A stretch of DNA of 40,706 nucleotides, taken from a virus. Location: positions 1 through 40,706 of the IMG/VR virus record IMGVR_UViG_3300043427_001929, one strand, 5' to 3'. The translations under genes were made by a program, and so were the position numbers. Below, piece after piece: positions 29,234 to 37,281 of the stretch (the stretch's first letter is position 1; the number at the start of each line of letters is the position of its first letter). Below the pieces are notes generated by a model. It worked only from the letters and a program-made list of their open reading frames with translations, made no database searches and was not told the DNA's origin.

Positions 29234-30370
29234 ATGGACGAGTTGATTGTCGCCACCGCCGCCACCGGGGTCGCCCGCACCTCGCATTACGTCACCCCGA
29301 CGGGGGCCAGCGCCCCGATCCAGACGTTGCTCTTGGAGCCGCAGCGAACGAACCTGTGCATCCGGTCCGAGGAGTTTGATACGTGGACGCTGGCAAGCGC
29401 AACCGTCACGGCGAACACGACGACGGCACCAGACGGCACCCTCACGGCAGATACGCTGAGCGTCACCTCTTCCGCTGGCGGCATTTATCGGGTCGTCACG
29501 TTCACGGGCGACGGGGAAAAATGCGCTGCGGTGTTTCTGCGTGCGGGCACCGCCACCAAGACTCGCCTCACGATTAGAGACCAGTCTGCGGCTGTGAACC
29601 GCCACGTGGTTGACGTCACGTGGACCGCTGGCGTTCCGACTCTGGCGACAGTTGCAGGCGCAGGCACACTGTACCCGGTCGAAGCACTCGCGAACGGCTG
29701 GTATCGCATCCTGTTCAGCGCAACGGGCGTTGTGGCGGCCAATGTGCATCGCTACCTCATTACCGACAATGAGGTGGTGACTGGAACGGTCGGGCTCTGG
29801 GGCGCACAGGCCGAGAACGCGGTGGTGCCGTCCTCGTACATCAAGACGCAAGCCACGACGGTGACGCGGAACGCCGACAGCCTCTATTTCCCGTTCACCG
29901 CGCCGCCGCAGGCGATGACGGTGTACGTGCGGGGGGTCAATGCTGGTGCATACCAGAGCCAGACAAACGCCGCACGTGTGTTGCACATTGGTGACATCAA
30001 TACGGGAGCCGACCCCCGCTTTTCGCTGGTGCGAAATGCTGGCACAAGTCAGGTGCAAACACTTTACGACGATGGCGTGACACTACGTTCCGGCAACGCT
30101 ACGCCGTCGCCTATTCCCGTGTTGCGCGACATCATTGAGCATCGCGGCGTGCTTTCGTCATCGTGGGTACCGTCAAGTGGCATCAGCGTTAACGGCGGAG
30201 TCGAGCAGACGGGCACGACGACTGCCTCTGGCCCTGCAACGGCGTGGGCTAATCCGCGCCTCTATATTGCTGGTCACGCGGACCACGACCAGTTCGCCTA
30301 CACACACGTCATTGTCGCCGCTGGCGAGCAGACGATGGCGACGATGCGTTCTCTCGCTGGAGTTGCCTGA
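29234..30370 (+). CDS. Fibre/lectin-like structural protein, copy 2 (378 aa)
   Basis: The ATG follows the TAA of copy 1 with no gap and in the same frame. The N-terminal ~45 residues are almost the same as copy 1 (VARTSHYVTPTGASAPIQTL, LLEPQRTNL), the middle diverges, and landmarks PPQAMTVYVRGV and FAYTHVIVAAGEQTMATMRS match again. The pattern of conserved ends and variable middle suggests a duplicated adhesin with diversified binding surface. No separate ribosome site is visible, so translation likely depends on termination-reinitiation. Confidence 0.7.
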   Translation: MDELIVATAATGVARTSHYVTPTGASAPIQTLLLEPQRTNLCIRSEEFDTWTLASATVTANTTTAPDGTLTADTLSVTSSAGGIYRVVTFTGDGEKCAAVFLRAGTATKTRLTIRDQSAAVNRHVVDVTWTAGVPTLATVAGAGTLYPVEALANGWYRILFSATGVVAANVHRYLITDNEVVTGTVGLWGAQAENAVVPSSYIKTQATTVTRNADSLYFPFTAPPQAMTVYVRGVNAGAYQSQTNAARVLHIGDINTGADPRFSLVRNAGTSQVQTLYDDGVTLRSGNATPSPIPVLRDIIEHRGVLSSSWVPSSGISVNGGVEQTGTTTASGPATAWANPRLYIAGHADHDQFAYTHVIVAAGEQTMATMRSLAGVA

Positions 30371-30738
30371 TGCGTCCGTCGATGATTGTCACCCTGCCCG
30401 TCACCGCGCTCCCCGAGGAGTTCACGGCGGGCTACGTCGTCCTCGGGGTCGTGGACGGCCTTGCCTACGTCCACCTCGCGCCGTATGCCGAACCGCAGGA
30501 GGTCTACTTCCGCGACGGGGCGTTGAGCGCGGAGCCGAACGGCGGACAAGCCGGGGTGCTAGAGACGCCGCGCCCCGCGTTTGCGGAGGGGGCCGACGTG
30601 TTCTACGATCCCGCGCCCGCCGCGTTCCGGTGGGACGTGTTCGCCGCCGCGCATCCGGACCTGACGACAGAGCAGACGAGCTGGTTGGGCGAGGCGCGTC
30701 CGCCGAAGCTGATGGCTCATCAGTGGATGGGCGAGTGA
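30370..30738 (+). CDS. Small virion-region protein (122 aa)
   Basis: ATGA overlap with copy 2. The sequence is acidic/Pro-rich and soluble, with MIVTLPVTALPEEFTAGYVV and HLAPYAEPQEVYFRDG, then FRWDVFAAAHPDLTTEQTSW near the end. No motif recognised. Position before the portal and coupling to it suggest a minor structural or assembly role. Confidence 0.5.
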   Translation: MRPSMIVTLPVTALPEEFTAGYVVLGVVDGLAYVHLAPYAEPQEVYFRDGALSAEPNGGQAGVLETPRPAFAEGADVFYDPAPAAFRWDVFAAAHPDLTTEQTSWLGEARPPKLMAHQWMGE

Positions 30739-31004
30739 GCCTCGTCATCCACAGCCTTTGGGCGGCGGTGGCGGTGTACTTTGTGCATACCGCCGCTGGC
30801 GTGGTGCGGGAGTTCAAGGCCGCGCCGGTGGCACCGGTCCTGCCCCCGCCGGTCGAGATTCCCGAGGATTTGGTGGCCGTGGCCAACCAGGAGCGGGAGC
30901 CGTGGGCGCAGGAAGAGGTTCTCCGGTCCATTCGGGAGCGGTATGAGGACCTCAGGGACTGGAATCGGGTTCGGAGCGCCTTTGGCGTCGGGAGAATCGG
31001 GTAA
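30735..31004 (+). CDS. Small membrane-anchored protein (89 aa)
   Basis: GTG start overlaps TGA. One N-terminal hydrophobic helix (VIHSLWAAVAVYFVHTAAGV, about 4-23) is followed by a Pro-rich linker (APVAPVLPPPVEIPED) and a charged helix (AQEEVLRSIRERYEDLRDW). It lies directly before the portal. Role unknown; the form is like a small membrane tether. Confidence 0.55.
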   Translation: MSLVIHSLWAAVAVYFVHTAAGVVREFKAAPVAPVLPPPVEIPEDLVAVANQEREPWAQEEVLRSIRERYEDLRDWNRVRSAFGVGRIG

Positions 31005-33218
31005 ATGACGAGTCCGTATATCGAGTCGCTGCTGGACGACGTAGCGGTGCGGGCGATGGAGGGGTTTTCCAACGATCCCACCACGCCGAATGACGAGGTT
31101 GCGCCGAATCCGCCGGAGGATACGGGGGCGACGGTCGAGGAAGACATCGCAGCGCTCCAGCGGGCGCTGTATGGCGCGGATTACCCCGGGGCAGACCCGA
31201 ATACCGCCGACGATATGCAGGCGTGGGCCTCGTGGGGCCGGGGGCTGTGGGAGTCTCGGCGCGAGGCTGTGCAGATGCACCTCCACTTGGTGGAGCGGAA
31301 CCGGCTGTTCCGGGCCGGTCAGCAGTGGATTTCGGCCAATGGGCTGGGGCCGTGGCGTGAGCCGGCCCGTCCGCGGGATGCGGCTCGCGTGGTCTACAAT
31401 ATGATCGACAAGGCGCTCGACCAGCGCCTGCAGATCCTGATGGACCAGAAGCCGGGCTTCTCGGTAACGCCGACGACGCAGGACCCGGACGATAAGCGCA
31501 AGGCGCAGGCCCAGCAGCTGTCGCTGGAGTACCAGTACGAGCAGATGCTGATGCCCCGGCTGGCTCGGGAAGCGGCGTTCTGGGCTCAGACGGACGGCGT
31601 GAGCTTCTGGCACCTGTTCTGGGACCCGGACAAGGGCCCGTGGGACGAGCGGCTGGGGATGGCTCCGGGCCAGAAGAAGCCGCTGGGCGACCTCGGGTGC
31701 CAGACACTCCGCGTGGAGCAGGTCCGAGTGTCCCCCAACGCGACGGTGTCGCAGGCCCCGCATTGGGTGGTCATCCGCGAGGTGATCACCAAGGCTGAGG
31801 CCGCGTTCCGCTACGGCGTGACGGGGCTGGAGGCGGCGGATACCACGATGATGTCGGGCAACCAGCCGACCTATAGCGGGTCGGAGGGCATTGGCGCGTG
31901 GGTGCTGACGCAGACCACGATTGGCGAGGGCCAGCGGCTCCGGGACGAGGACGTGACCGAGCGGTTCACGGTCTACGTCGCTCCGCACCCGGACGCTCTT
32001 CCTGAGGGCCTGCACCTCATCATCGTGGGGGACACGGTCGTCTTCGGCCCGTCGCCCCTCCTCTGGAATGCCATCCCCGTGGTCGCGGTACGGGACGGCT
32101 CCAGCGATCCGTCGTACTACCCGCGCCCGGTGGTGGAGCAGTGGCTCGACCACCAGATGCGCGTGAACGCCCTGTTGTCCAAGTGGGTCGAGAACATCCG
32201 CGTGAACGCGGGTGGGCGGTTCCTGACCCGGCCGAACGCGATCGCCACCGAGACGTTTATGGGTGGCGTGACCTCGATGATTGAGATTCGGGGCGCGGGG
32301 CCGATGTCGGACTCCATTCAGCCGGTGCAGGGCTTCTCGGTTGGGCAGGACGTAAAGGAGGCGCTGGCGCTGGAGAAGACGGCTTTTGAGGACGCCTCGG
32401 GCTGGAACGCGGTCAGCCGCGGCCAGGTCACCGGGGAGTCGGGCCGAGCCATCATCGCCAGCCGTGAGCAGCTGGAGCGGGTGTTCAGCCCCGCCGTCAA
32501 CGCGCTGGCGCAGGCGTTCACGGACTGGTGCAAGGTGGCGATGGCGGGGATGGCGTGGGGCTACGATGTCCCGCGGGCGCTGGGCGCGGTCGGCAAGGGC
32601 CGGCCGGACCTCGCTCGGGCGGTGTCGTCCACGGACCTCGACGGGCAGTCGGATGTCCGGGTGGAGCCCGCGACGCTGATGCCGATGCCGATGGCCTTCC
32701 GGCTCTACCTGCTCGACAACTGGCTGCAGTCCGGCATTATCGACATCAAGGAATACCGCCGTCGGCAGATGTTCGCCGTGGCGCGGGATATGTCCAGCCC
32801 GGACGAGGATCAGGAGGCACGGGCCAAGCGGGTGGCGGACGCCATCCGGATGGGCGCGATGGTCCCCGAGCTTCGCTGGCAGGACAACGAAGCGATTCAT
32901 CAGGACGTACTGGAGCGGGAGATTCTGCTTCAGGACGACTTGGACCCACAGATTATTGCCGCCGCGCAGGAGCGGTGGACGGCCTTGGCAAATCAGGCCG
33001 CACAGAAGCAGGGGGCGATGGCTCCGCCGATGGGCGGGGCACCCCCGGCTGGCCCCGGTCAACCGACCGGTGTGCCCTCCTTCCCCGCGGGACAGCTGCC
33101 GCTGGCCAGCAATAATCCGCCGATTGGGGCCATTGGGGCTCTGCAGGAGGCCCAGATGGGCCAGTCGCCGGATCAGATGTTGGCGGGCCAGTCCGACACC
33201 CTGTCGCGCCAATTTTAG
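31005..33218 (+). CDS. Portal protein, P22-like
   Basis: This 737-residue protein forms the dodecameric ring at one capsid vertex for DNA passage. Its length and the order of segments fit P22-type portals: a helical N-terminus with WISANGLGPWREPARPRDAA near 105-125 and VVYNMIDKALDQRLQILMDQ, a central wing, then the stem/crown region with VNALLSKWVENIRVNAG and EDASGWNAVSRGQVTG. The last ~80 residues are Gln/Pro/Gly-rich and could be the barrel or a disordered end. TAAATG junction with the preceding gene. Confidence 0.8.
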   Translation: MTSPYIESLLDDVAVRAMEGFSNDPTTPNDEVAPNPPEDTGATVEEDIAALQRALYGADYPGADPNTADDMQAWASWGRGLWESRREAVQMHLHLVERNRLFRAGQQWISANGLGPWREPARPRDAARVVYNMIDKALDQRLQILMDQKPGFSVTPTTQDPDDKRKAQAQQLSLEYQYEQMLMPRLAREAAFWAQTDGVSFWHLFWDPDKGPWDERLGMAPGQKKPLGDLGCQTLRVEQVRVSPNATVSQAPHWVVIREVITKAEAAFRYGVTGLEAADTTMMSGNQPTYSGSEGIGAWVLTQTTIGEGQRLRDEDVTERFTVYVAPHPDALPEGLHLIIVGDTVVFGPSPLLWNAIPVVAVRDGSSDPSYYPRPVVEQWLDHQMRVNALLSKWVENIRVNAGGRFLTRPNAIATETFMGGVTSMIEIRGAGPMSDSIQPVQGFSVGQDVKEALALEKTAFEDASGWNAVSRGQVTGESGRAIIASREQLERVFSPAVNALAQAFTDWCKVAMAGMAWGYDVPRALGAVGKGRPDLARAVSSTDLDGQSDVRVEPATLMPMPMAFRLYLLDNWLQSGIIDIKEYRRRQMFAVARDMSSPDEDQEARAKRVADAIRMGAMVPELRWQDNEAIHQDVLEREILLQDDLDPQIIAAAQERWTALANQAAQKQGAMAPPMGGAPPAGPGQPTGVPSFPAGQLPLASNNPPIGAIGALQEAQMGQSPDQMLAGQSDTLSRQF

Positions 33219-33229
33219 GAGCTGGACCG

Positions 33230-34354
33230 ATGGACATTCAGCAAGCTCTGGCCGACGCCGCGTCGGCGGCCCTCGCGGACACCACCGCGAGCGCCACCCC
33301 CACGCCCGCCGTGCCGGCTCCCGCTGACACGCAGGACGACACCCCAGCCGCTGCGGCGGTTGAGGCCCCGGAAGATACCACGGCAGTCACCCCGGAAGAC
33401 ACCACGGAAGACGCCGAGCCCTCTGAAGCAGAGGCGACCGAGGAGACGACCGAGGAGGCCACACCGGAGTTGCCGGGTGGCTATGTCGCGGTGCCGACGG
33501 TCACCGAAGGGCTGGCGACGGAGTTCACGCTCAGGGATGCCGAGGGTGAGGTCGAGGTACCGGACCTCATCGTCGAGTACAAGGCGAACGGCAAGGTGCG
33601 GCAGGACCGCTTGGACAAGGTGGTCAAGCTCGCCCAGTTCGGCGTGTACAACGAAGAGCGCGAGCAGAAGATGCAGCAGGCGGAGCGGGACGCGCTGTCG
33701 CTCAAGTCGGAGCGTGAGGAGCTGTCCCAGCTCATCGAGGAACGGGAGGCCCAGCTGGAGCGCCTTCTGACCGACGAAGATTATTTCTTGGCCGTGCGGG
33801 ACGCCTTCTCGCAGGAGAACTCGCCGGAGCGGCGAGCCCAGCGGGCCGAGCAGCAGGTGAAGGACCTCCGGATGCAGACGGAGATGCAGCGCATCGCGGA
33901 GGCAGGACAGCAGTTCTACACGGGGGAGGTGCAACCGGCGATCCAGCTGATTGCAGAGGCGCTCCCCTCCGTGTCGCGGCAGGAGTTGGAAGAGCGGATG
34001 GCGTATGCCATGCAGCTGCACGCGGCGGTCGCCCCGAACGGGCAGACCTATCTCCCCGCGTCACAGTTTGACGCCGCTCGGCAGTACATCGTGCAGGACC
34101 TGGCAATTTGGGCCCAGATGCAGCATGCCCGGCGTAGTGAGTCTGCCCCTTCCCCGCAGGTCAAGGAAGCGCAGGCCGCGGTCGCCAAGGCGCAAGTCGA
34201 GGCACAGAAGGCCAAGCGGGCGGTGGGGCAGGCCACGAAGCCCGTGGGTCGTGCGGCGAGCAATACCCCGGCCAAGCCCAAGGCCGCCAAACCGGCGACC
34301 GTGGATGACGCCCTCGATTCCGCGATGTCGGAAATCATGGCGTCCATCCGTTAA
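33230..34354 (+). CDS. Probable scaffold protein (374 aa)
   Basis: The first ~90 residues are low complexity and acidic (Ala/Thr/Glu/Asp). The middle is a charged coiled coil (about 125-190, EEREQKMQQAERDALSLKSE), and the C-terminus is Lys/Ala-rich (QKAKRAVGQATKPVG). Length, acidic character, coiled coil and position between portal and major capsid genes are the hallmarks of a scaffold. A prohead protease is not seen in the window, so scaffold is likely released intact. Confidence 0.7.
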   Translation: MDIQQALADAASAALADTTASATPTPAVPAPADTQDDTPAAAAVEAPEDTTAVTPEDTTEDAEPSEAEATEETTEEATPELPGGYVAVPTVTEGLATEFTLRDAEGEVEVPDLIVEYKANGKVRQDRLDKVVKLAQFGVYNEEREQKMQQAERDALSLKSEREELSQLIEEREAQLERLLTDEDYFLAVRDAFSQENSPERRAQRAEQQVKDLRMQTEMQRIAEAGQQFYTGEVQPAIQLIAEALPSVSRQELEERMAYAMQLHAAVAPNGQTYLPASQFDAARQYIVQDLAIWAQMQHARRSESAPSPQVKEAQAAVAKAQVEAQKAKRAVGQATKPVGRAASNTPAKPKAAKPATVDDALDSAMSEIMASIR

Positions 34355-34379
34355 CCTCTAGTTTTCCACACACACTCTC

Positions 34380-35690
34380 ATGCCGAATCCTACCGTTATC
34401 ACGGATGCGGAACTCACTGGTCTGCTGAAGAACGTTTACAGCCAGTTCCGCGAGAAGGTCCAGAACCTCGTCACCCCGCTTCTTGCCCAGCTGGAGAAGG
34501 GTCGGGCGGGCGGCCCCCGCAACATGCGCTGGGGCGGCAACAACGTGTTTTTCGATGTCGTGACCGGCCGTCCGGCTGGCGCGACGTTCTCGTCGGCCGG
34601 GTACTTCCCGCCTGACACCACCGCGACGGAAGTGCAGGCGAACGTCGGCGTGGTTCGTGCGTACACGACCCGCCAGATCGACGGCCTCGCCTTCGTTGGC
34701 ACGCAGTCCAAGGATGCCGCTTTCACCACCATCGCCAAGAAGACGATGGAGGAGATCAAGGAGGCGTCCACCCTGCTTATGCAGCAGGCGCTCCACAATA
34801 AGGCGGATGGCGTCGTCGCCCTCATCGGCACGGCTTCGTCCACCACGAGCATCATCGTGTCGTCCCCCTACGGCGTGAGCGGCGCGGGCCAGGGCTCGCT
34901 CCTCCTCTCCGTGGGTGACTACATCGCGGTCCTCGACACCTCGTCGTCGGACGCGGTGCTCGGCCGCTCGGCCATCACCGCCATCAGCAACAGCGGCGAC
35001 AACGCCACGCTGACGCTTGGCACGGCCATCTCGGGCATGGCGGCGACGGACAAGATTGTCAAGGCGACCGCCTCTGACACCTCGTTCAACAGCGCTATGA
35101 ACGGGCTCATCAACATCACCAACCGCGGCGGGTCGTATGCCTCGCTGCACAACATCTCGGCCTCCACCTACGGCATCTGGGACGCGACGCGCCTCGTGGC
35201 CGGCACGGATACGCCGGATGCGAACCAGCCGACCGAGTCGGACATCTGGGACCTTATCCAGAAGATCTCTGGCCGCAGCGGCAAGGACGCGATGGTGCGT
35301 CCGAAGGACTTCCTGCTCATGACGACCCCGGGCCTCGCCAAGAAGCTCATGGAGTCGATGGTCGGGCAGCGTCGGTTCACCGCCGGCGAGTTCAGCACGA
35401 CGATCAAGGGTGGCTACAAGGCCCTTGAGGTCTGCGGCGTGCCGCTCGTGCAGGACTACTACGTCCCGGCTGGCACCATCTACCTCCTCCACATCCCCTC
35501 GCTCTCGTGGGTGGATGCGAAGGATTGGGGCTTCGTCGAGTTCGAGGGCGCGGGTCCGTGGCGTTGGCTCTCGGGGCGTGACGCCTTCGAGACGACCTAC
35601 GGCTGGTACGGCAACCTCGCCTGCCTGGCGCGTAACGCGCACGGCTCGATCACGGGGTACACCGACACGGCGCGCTACACGCACGTCTAA
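34380..35690 (+). CDS. Major capsid protein, HK97 fold, with probable insertion domain
   Basis: This 436-residue protein forms the icosahedral shell. The N-terminal part (FREKVQNLVTPLLAQLEKGR, then MRWGGNNVFFDVVTGRP) and the C-terminal part (KDFLLMTTPGLAKKLMESMV, then ALEVCGVPLVQDYYVPAGTI) have the P22/T7-like capsid layout. Residues ~145-240, Ser/Thr/Gly-rich (SSTTSIIVSSPYGVSG, AITAISNSGDNATLTLG), look like an inserted Ig-like domain. The 25-base leader is pyrimidine-rich without a Shine-Dalgarno sequence, surprising for the most abundant protein. Confidence 0.85.
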   Translation: MPNPTVITDAELTGLLKNVYSQFREKVQNLVTPLLAQLEKGRAGGPRNMRWGGNNVFFDVVTGRPAGATFSSAGYFPPDTTATEVQANVGVVRAYTTRQIDGLAFVGTQSKDAAFTTIAKKTMEEIKEASTLLMQQALHNKADGVVALIGTASSTTSIIVSSPYGVSGAGQGSLLLSVGDYIAVLDTSSSDAVLGRSAITAISNSGDNATLTLGTAISGMAATDKIVKATASDTSFNSAMNGLINITNRGGSYASLHNISASTYGIWDATRLVAGTDTPDANQPTESDIWDLIQKISGRSGKDAMVRPKDFLLMTTPGLAKKLMESMVGQRRFTAGEFSTTIKGGYKALEVCGVPLVQDYYVPAGTIYLLHIPSLSWVDAKDWGFVEFEGAGPWRWLSGRDAFETTYGWYGNLACLARNAHGSITGYTDTARYTHV

Positions 35691-35703
35691 CCTTCACGGG
35701 GAC

Positions 35704-35730
35704 GGGGTGGGGGGGCACCCTCCTCACCCC
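35704..35730 (+). terminator. GC-rich hairpin after the capsid gene
   Basis: GGGGTG-GGGGGG (35704-35715) pairs with CCCTCCT-CACCCC (35719-35730 region), about 12 bp with two G-U pairs and a 3-base loop. No T tract follows, so it may slow polymerase or protect the capsid mRNA 3' end instead of fully terminating. Confidence 0.45.
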
Positions 35731-35746
35731 AACCCGAGGATAACAC

Positions 35747-36184
35747 ATGGCCTATAACATCTTTGCGCCGAAGCCGGGCCGGCTGGGGGTCTTCCCCGTG
35801 CCGCTCACGAGCGGTCGCATCAACACCGGGACGCTGGCCGCGGGCACCCAGACGCACACCATCGGCGCGATGCCGGGGAAGTGCTTCATCAACCGCGCGA
35901 CCGTGTCGGCGGGGACCTACCCCACCGCGGCCTCGTCCTGCGTGGCGCGGCTCATCAAGTACGACAGCACGGCGAACGCGGCCGTGACGCTTACGGGCGA
36001 CTTGGACATCAACGCCAAGACGGCCCGCGAGGGGATTGCGCTGGCGCTGACCAGCACCCTGACGGATGCCCAGCGGACGCTTAACCCGGGCGATACGCTG
36101 GAGTTTGAGATTGTGACTGTGGGCGCGGTGTCGGTCCAGCCGGACGACATCGCGTGCGTGGTCGAGCTGTACGTCGAGGAGTAA
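35747..36184 (+). CDS. Head decoration-like protein (145 aa)
   Basis: The start has a good site (GAGGATAAC before ATG). The protein is mostly beta strands, with GRINTGTLAAGTQTHTIGAM, CVARLIKYDSTANAAVTLTG, then LNPGDTLEFEIVTVGA. Genes of this size just after the capsid gene commonly encode decoration or head-fibre proteins that stud the shell. No catalytic residues. Confidence 0.6.
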   Translation: MAYNIFAPKPGRLGVFPVPLTSGRINTGTLAAGTQTHTIGAMPGKCFINRATVSAGTYPTAASSCVARLIKYDSTANAAVTLTGDLDINAKTAREGIALALTSTLTDAQRTLNPGDTLEFEIVTVGAVSVQPDDIACVVELYVEE

Positions 36185-36187
36185 GAC

Positions 36188-36577
36188 GTGACCGTGCTGC
36201 TGAACGCAGCCGGCCAGCCCGAGCCGCCCACCCATGTGGTGGCGCGGCTCCGGGCCCTCCACGCCGGATTGTTTATGAAGTTTCTGGAGCAGACAGGCGA
36301 GCACTGGGCCATTTGCCTTCGCTGGAGTCCCGAGGACACCCGGTGGGAGTGGGTGCAGCGGGGCGAGACAGACCCCGAGATGGCGTACGATATCATCGGG
36401 TATCTCCCGATGCTCTGCAGTATTGACGAAGCGCCGGCCTACTTGGAGCGCACGTTCCGGCAGTATCCCAAGGACGAGGTGCGCCGGATGGCGGATTTCG
36501 TCGAGCAGTTCAATGCCACCCAGCCCATCGGTCAGGCCGCGGACGCCGCGCTGACTGAAGTGCTGGACACGCTGTAA
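36188..36577 (+). CDS. Small head-tail region protein (129 aa)
   Basis: GTG start three bases after the previous TAA. The protein is soluble and mixed alpha-beta, with VVARLRALHAGLFMKFLEQT, WAICLRWSPEDTRWEWV and a helical end (DEVRRMADFVEQFNATQ). Its position between decoration and adaptor genes suggests a head-completion or assembly role; no family recognised. Confidence 0.5.
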   Translation: MTVLLNAAGQPEPPTHVVARLRALHAGLFMKFLEQTGEHWAICLRWSPEDTRWEWVQRGETDPEMAYDIIGYLPMLCSIDEAPAYLERTFRQYPKDEVRRMADFVEQFNATQPIGQAADAALTEVLDTL

Positions 36578-36597
36578 GCCCCTTACCCCATCGACCC

Positions 36598-37281
36598 GTG
36601 GCCGTTACCAAAGCCCAACTGATTGCGCTCACCCGCGAGACGATGGACGCGGTCGCGTCGGAGCGGTGGTCGGATGCGACCATCACGACCGTCCTCAGCA
36701 GCGTCTACGGGGATGAGTGGTCCAATATCCTCAACGCCCAGCCCTACTACACCTTCGCCAAACGGACGGTGACGACGGATGGCGACGGGATGGTGTCCTT
36801 CAGCGCCCTGTCTAGCGGCAGCGGGGACAGCCAGCAGAACTTCTACCGCGTCCTTTCGGTGTCAGACGGCAACGTGCTGTACACCCAAACGCGGTTCCAG
36901 GACGTGCCGCTGGCCACGACGACGAACTATCTGCCCACCTACCCGCGGCTCTTCTACACCGCCGGGCAGGCCCTGCAGATTCTCCCCGTGGCGGCCAGCA
37001 CGACGCTGTATGTGTATGTCAACTACAAGCCGACCGCGTTTAACCAGCTGGCGACCAGCAGCTCGGTCATCGACTTCCCGGACGGCGGGGAGCTGATCCT
37101 CGCCAACGAGGCGGGGGCGATGCTCCTCAACAAGGGCGGCGCGGAGTCTGGGGCGGCGCGGGTTCTCCGGGAGGAGGCCAAGCTCCAGCGGGCGGCGATG
37201 CTGGACGACCTGCGGCGCTACACTATCCAGCCCACCCTGATGGCCTACCCGGACCAGAAGTATGAGTGGGGTGGGGCCTGA
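36598..37281 (+). CDS. Head-tail adaptor protein (P22 gp4 / T7 gp11-like)
   Basis: This 227-residue protein sits between the portal and the tail. An N-terminal helical part (TRETMDAVASERWSDATITT, VLSSVYGDEWSNIL) is followed by a beta domain (TFAKRTVTTDGDGMVSF, YVYVNYKPTAF) and a C-terminal helix bundle (ANEAGAMLLNKGGAESGAAR, VLREEAKLQRAAMLDDL). This order is typical of podovirus adaptors. It begins with GTG after a pyrimidine-rich leader without a clear ribosome site. The TGA overlaps the next ATG. Confidence 0.72.
   Translation: MAVTKAQLIALTRETMDAVASERWSDATITTVLSSVYGDEWSNILNAQPYYTFAKRTVTTDGDGMVSFSALSSGSGDSQQNFYRVLSVSDGNVLYTQTRFQDVPLATTTNYLPTYPRLFYTAGQALQILPVAASTTLYVYVNYKPTAFNQLATSSSVIDFPDGGELILANEAGAMLLNKGGAESGAARVLREEAKLQRAAMLDDLRRYTIQPTLMAYPDQKYEWGGA

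Noticed and set aside
28097-30370. Diversity-generating retroelement
   Set aside because: No reverse transcriptase, no template repeat and no A-biased substitution pattern are visible between the two adhesin copies.
30720-33212. 830-codon ORF on the minus strand opposite the portal gene
   Set aside because: It mirrors the portal codons, is Arg/His/Pro-rich and has no start context. High-GC genes commonly leave such open antisense frames.
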